A stretch of DNA of 5,594 nt from JBCCFX01 sp039029515. Lineage in GTDB: Bacteria; Planctomycetota; Phycisphaerae; Phycisphaerales; SM1A02. This document shows, one piece after another, positions 4,419 to 5,594 of the stretch (its first letter is position 1; every line of letters starts with the position of its first letter). The notes beneath the pieces are model-generated. The model was not told the DNA's origin. It did not search any database and saw only the letters and a list, made by a program, of their open reading frames with translations. The DNA lies in assembly GCA_039029515.1 (NCBI GenBank), contig JBCCFX010000229.1, positions 1 to 5,594 of the forward strand. The letters are read 5' to 3'. Made by a program: the position numbers and the translations under genes.

Positions 4419-4446
4419 AAAACGCCGGGCTCACTTGAACCCGGCG
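4419..4446 (-). terminator. Intrinsic terminator of acnA
   Basis: On the minus strand CGCCGGGTTC (4446-4437), loop AAGT and GAGCCCGGCG (4432-4423) form ten pairs, one a G-U wobble, followed by TTTT (4422-4419). On the plus strand the same position would be a C-A mismatch and no T-run follows, so it acts on acnA. It lies 27 nt past the acnA stop. The arm GCCGGGTTC is the same as in the hairpin repeats at 199-233 and 946-980. Confidence 0.82.
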
Positions 4447-4461
4447 CGTGCGTGCGTGCGT
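4446..4461. repeat. GCGT tetranucleotide repeat, four copies
   Basis: GCGT occurs four times in a row between the acnA stop codon and its terminator hairpin. It is a short simple repeat in the acnA 3' untranslated region; no function is implied. Confidence 0.7.
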
Positions 4462-4473
4462 TGGAACGCGGTG

Positions 4474-5594
4474 CTATTCCGCCGCCATCTTGCGCAACAC
4501 CGTGTGCAGGATGCCACCGTTTCGGTAGTAGTCCACCTCCACCGGCGTGTCGACGCGGCAGCGTGTCGTGAATTCAGTCACTGAACCATCAGCCTTCGTC
4601 GCCTTCACCGGCACATCCTGGCGCGGCTGCAACCCATCATCGACGACGACGTCAAATGACTCGGTGCCGTCCAATCCAAGGCTGTCAGCGCTCTGGCCTT
4701 CTTTGAAGGTCAGCGGCAAGACGCCCATGCCAACAAGATTGCTGCGATGAATGCGTTCGAAGCTCTCAGCGATGACCGCCTTCACGCCGAGCAGGTATGT
4801 GCCCTTCGCCGCCCAGTCACGGGAACTTCCCATGCCGTAGTCCTTGCCGGCGAGGACAACCAGTGGCGTGCTTTTGTCCTTGTAGTTCAGGCTCGCTTCG
4901 TAGATCGAGGTGACCGTGCCCGGCGTACCGTTCGCGGTCGTAAAGTCGGTGGTGTATCCGCCTTCCGTTCCCGGCGCAAGTTGATTGCGAACACGAATGT
5001 TGCCAAACGTGCCACGCGTCATCACCCGATCATTGCCGCGGCGTGAACCGTAGCTGTTGAACAGGCTGACCGGGACGCCATTGTCCTTGAGGTACGTCCC
5101 TGCTGGCGAGTCAGTCGCAATGGATCCTGCGGGCGAAATGTGATCGGTCGTGACCGAGTCTCCGACCTTCACAAGCACGCGGGCATTGTGAATCGGCGCG
5201 ATGGGCGTGACGTCAGCGGTGAGATCCGTGAAGAACGGCGGTTCCTGCACATACGTGCTGGCGTCGTCCCATTCGTAGAGCGCGCCACCCGACGTGTCGA
5301 TGGACTTCCATTCATCCTGACCTTCGAACACGTTGGCGTACTGTTCGATGAACTGCTCGCGGGTTACACACTCCGCGACGAGCTCATCGATCTCGTGCTG
5401 TGTCGGCCAGATGTCTTTCAGATAGACATCGTTGCCATCGCGATCCCGACCGAGTGGCTCGGTCGACAGATCGATGTTCACCGTGCCCGCGAGCGCGTAC
5501 GCGACGACGAGCGGCGGCGATGCGAGGTAATTCGCTCTGATATCGGGGCTGATGCGGCCTTCGAAGTTGCGGTTGCCCGACAACACGGACGCGA
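4474..5594 (-). CDS. acnA: Aconitate hydratase A, C-terminal part (5' end outside window)
   Basis: Aconitase interconverts citrate and isocitrate through cis-aconitate in the TCA cycle, in the cytoplasm. About 373 residues are visible, roughly the last two fifths of an AcnA/IRP1-type enzyme (E. coli AcnA is 891 residues). Landmarks in order are VLSGNRNFEGR, YLASPPLVVAYALAG, VYLKDIWP, GDSVTTDHISPAGSI, FNSYGSRRGN, RGTFGNIRVRN, GKDYGMGSSRDWAAKG (GSSRD at 4816-4830, with the swivel-domain catalytic Ser) and ESFERIHRSNLVGMG. The end is GGILHTVLRKMAAE. The order is that of AcnA, with the swivel domain at the C-terminus, rather than AcnB. The [4Fe-4S] cysteines of this family lie upstream of VLSGNRNFEGR, outside the window. 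The frame stays open to the right edge and the GTG at 5586 is an internal Val, not a start. A terminator follows 27 nt after the stop. Confidence 0.98.
   Translation of the reverse strand, partial: ASVLSGNRNFEGRISPDIRANYLASPPLVVAYALAGTVNIDLSTEPLGRDRDGNDVYLKDIWPTQHEIDELVAECVTREQFIEQYANVFEGQDEWKSIDTSGGALYEWDDASTYVQEPPFFTDLTADVTPIAPIHNARVLVKVGDSVTTDHISPAGSIATDSPAGTYLKDNGVPVSLFNSYGSRRGNDRVMTRGTFGNIRVRNQLAPGTEGGYTTDFTTANGTPGTVTSIYEASLNYKDKSTPLVVLAGKDYGMGSSRDWAAKGTYLLGVKAVIAESFERIHRSNLVGMGVLPLTFKEGQSADSLGLDGTESFDVVVDDGLQPRQDVPVKATKADGSVTEFTTRCRVDTPVEVDYYRNGGILHTVLRKMAAE

Noticed and set aside
4404..4427. Plus-strand hairpin CGGCG/CGCCG as a terminator for the gene at 3744
   Set aside because: Only five pairs around a 14-nt loop and no T-run. 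The overlapping stronger hairpin with its T-run belongs to the minus strand.

Overview
The window looks like a chromosomal segment of a moderately GC-rich Gram-negative-type bacterium. Two short predicted lipoproteins with lipoboxes, one Sec-type exported protein and an AcnA-type aconitase are all read directly from the sequence. My guess is Planctomycetota (perhaps Phycisphaerae-like). That rests on the style of the genes (exported Tyr/Gly-rich protein with TPR-like repeats, small orphan lipoproteins) and on intergenic heptamer arrays. It is inference, not proof.

Layout. Positions 1-69 probably hold the tail of a gene whose stop codon directly touches a perfect GCTTTTG heptamer array (69-184). 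Next comes a DinB-like metal-binding four-helix protein on the minus strand (318-851). It is bracketed by degenerate heptamer arrays (279-313, 861-902, 980-1035) and by two inverted copies of a 35-bp hairpin sequence (199-233 and 946-980). About 410 bp without a convincing gene separates it from two plus-strand genes. The first (1265-1816) encodes a membrane-anchored, very basic protein of unknown function and is followed by a strong intrinsic terminator. The second (1994-3157) encodes an exported Tyr/Gly-rich protein with a C-terminal TPR-like domain and is also followed by a terminator.

The right half has a divergent pair of predicted lipoproteins, 3311-3616 on minus and 3744-4379 on plus. 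They share a 127-bp intergenic region with a perfect 16-bp palindrome and a consensus TATAAT box. The plus gene ends in a short CGGGAAT heptamer array and converges on the 3' part of acnA (4474 to beyond the window edge, minus strand), which has its own terminator hairpin at 4419-4446.

The genes do not form an obvious pathway: each appears to be its own transcription unit. The most notable content is non-coding. Heptamer arrays begin within 4 nt of three stop codons. A hairpin family also recurs three times with the same arm GCCGGGTTC and a single G-U wobble at a different place each time; one member serves as the aconitase terminator. I did not find a clear new defence, mobile or biosynthetic system.
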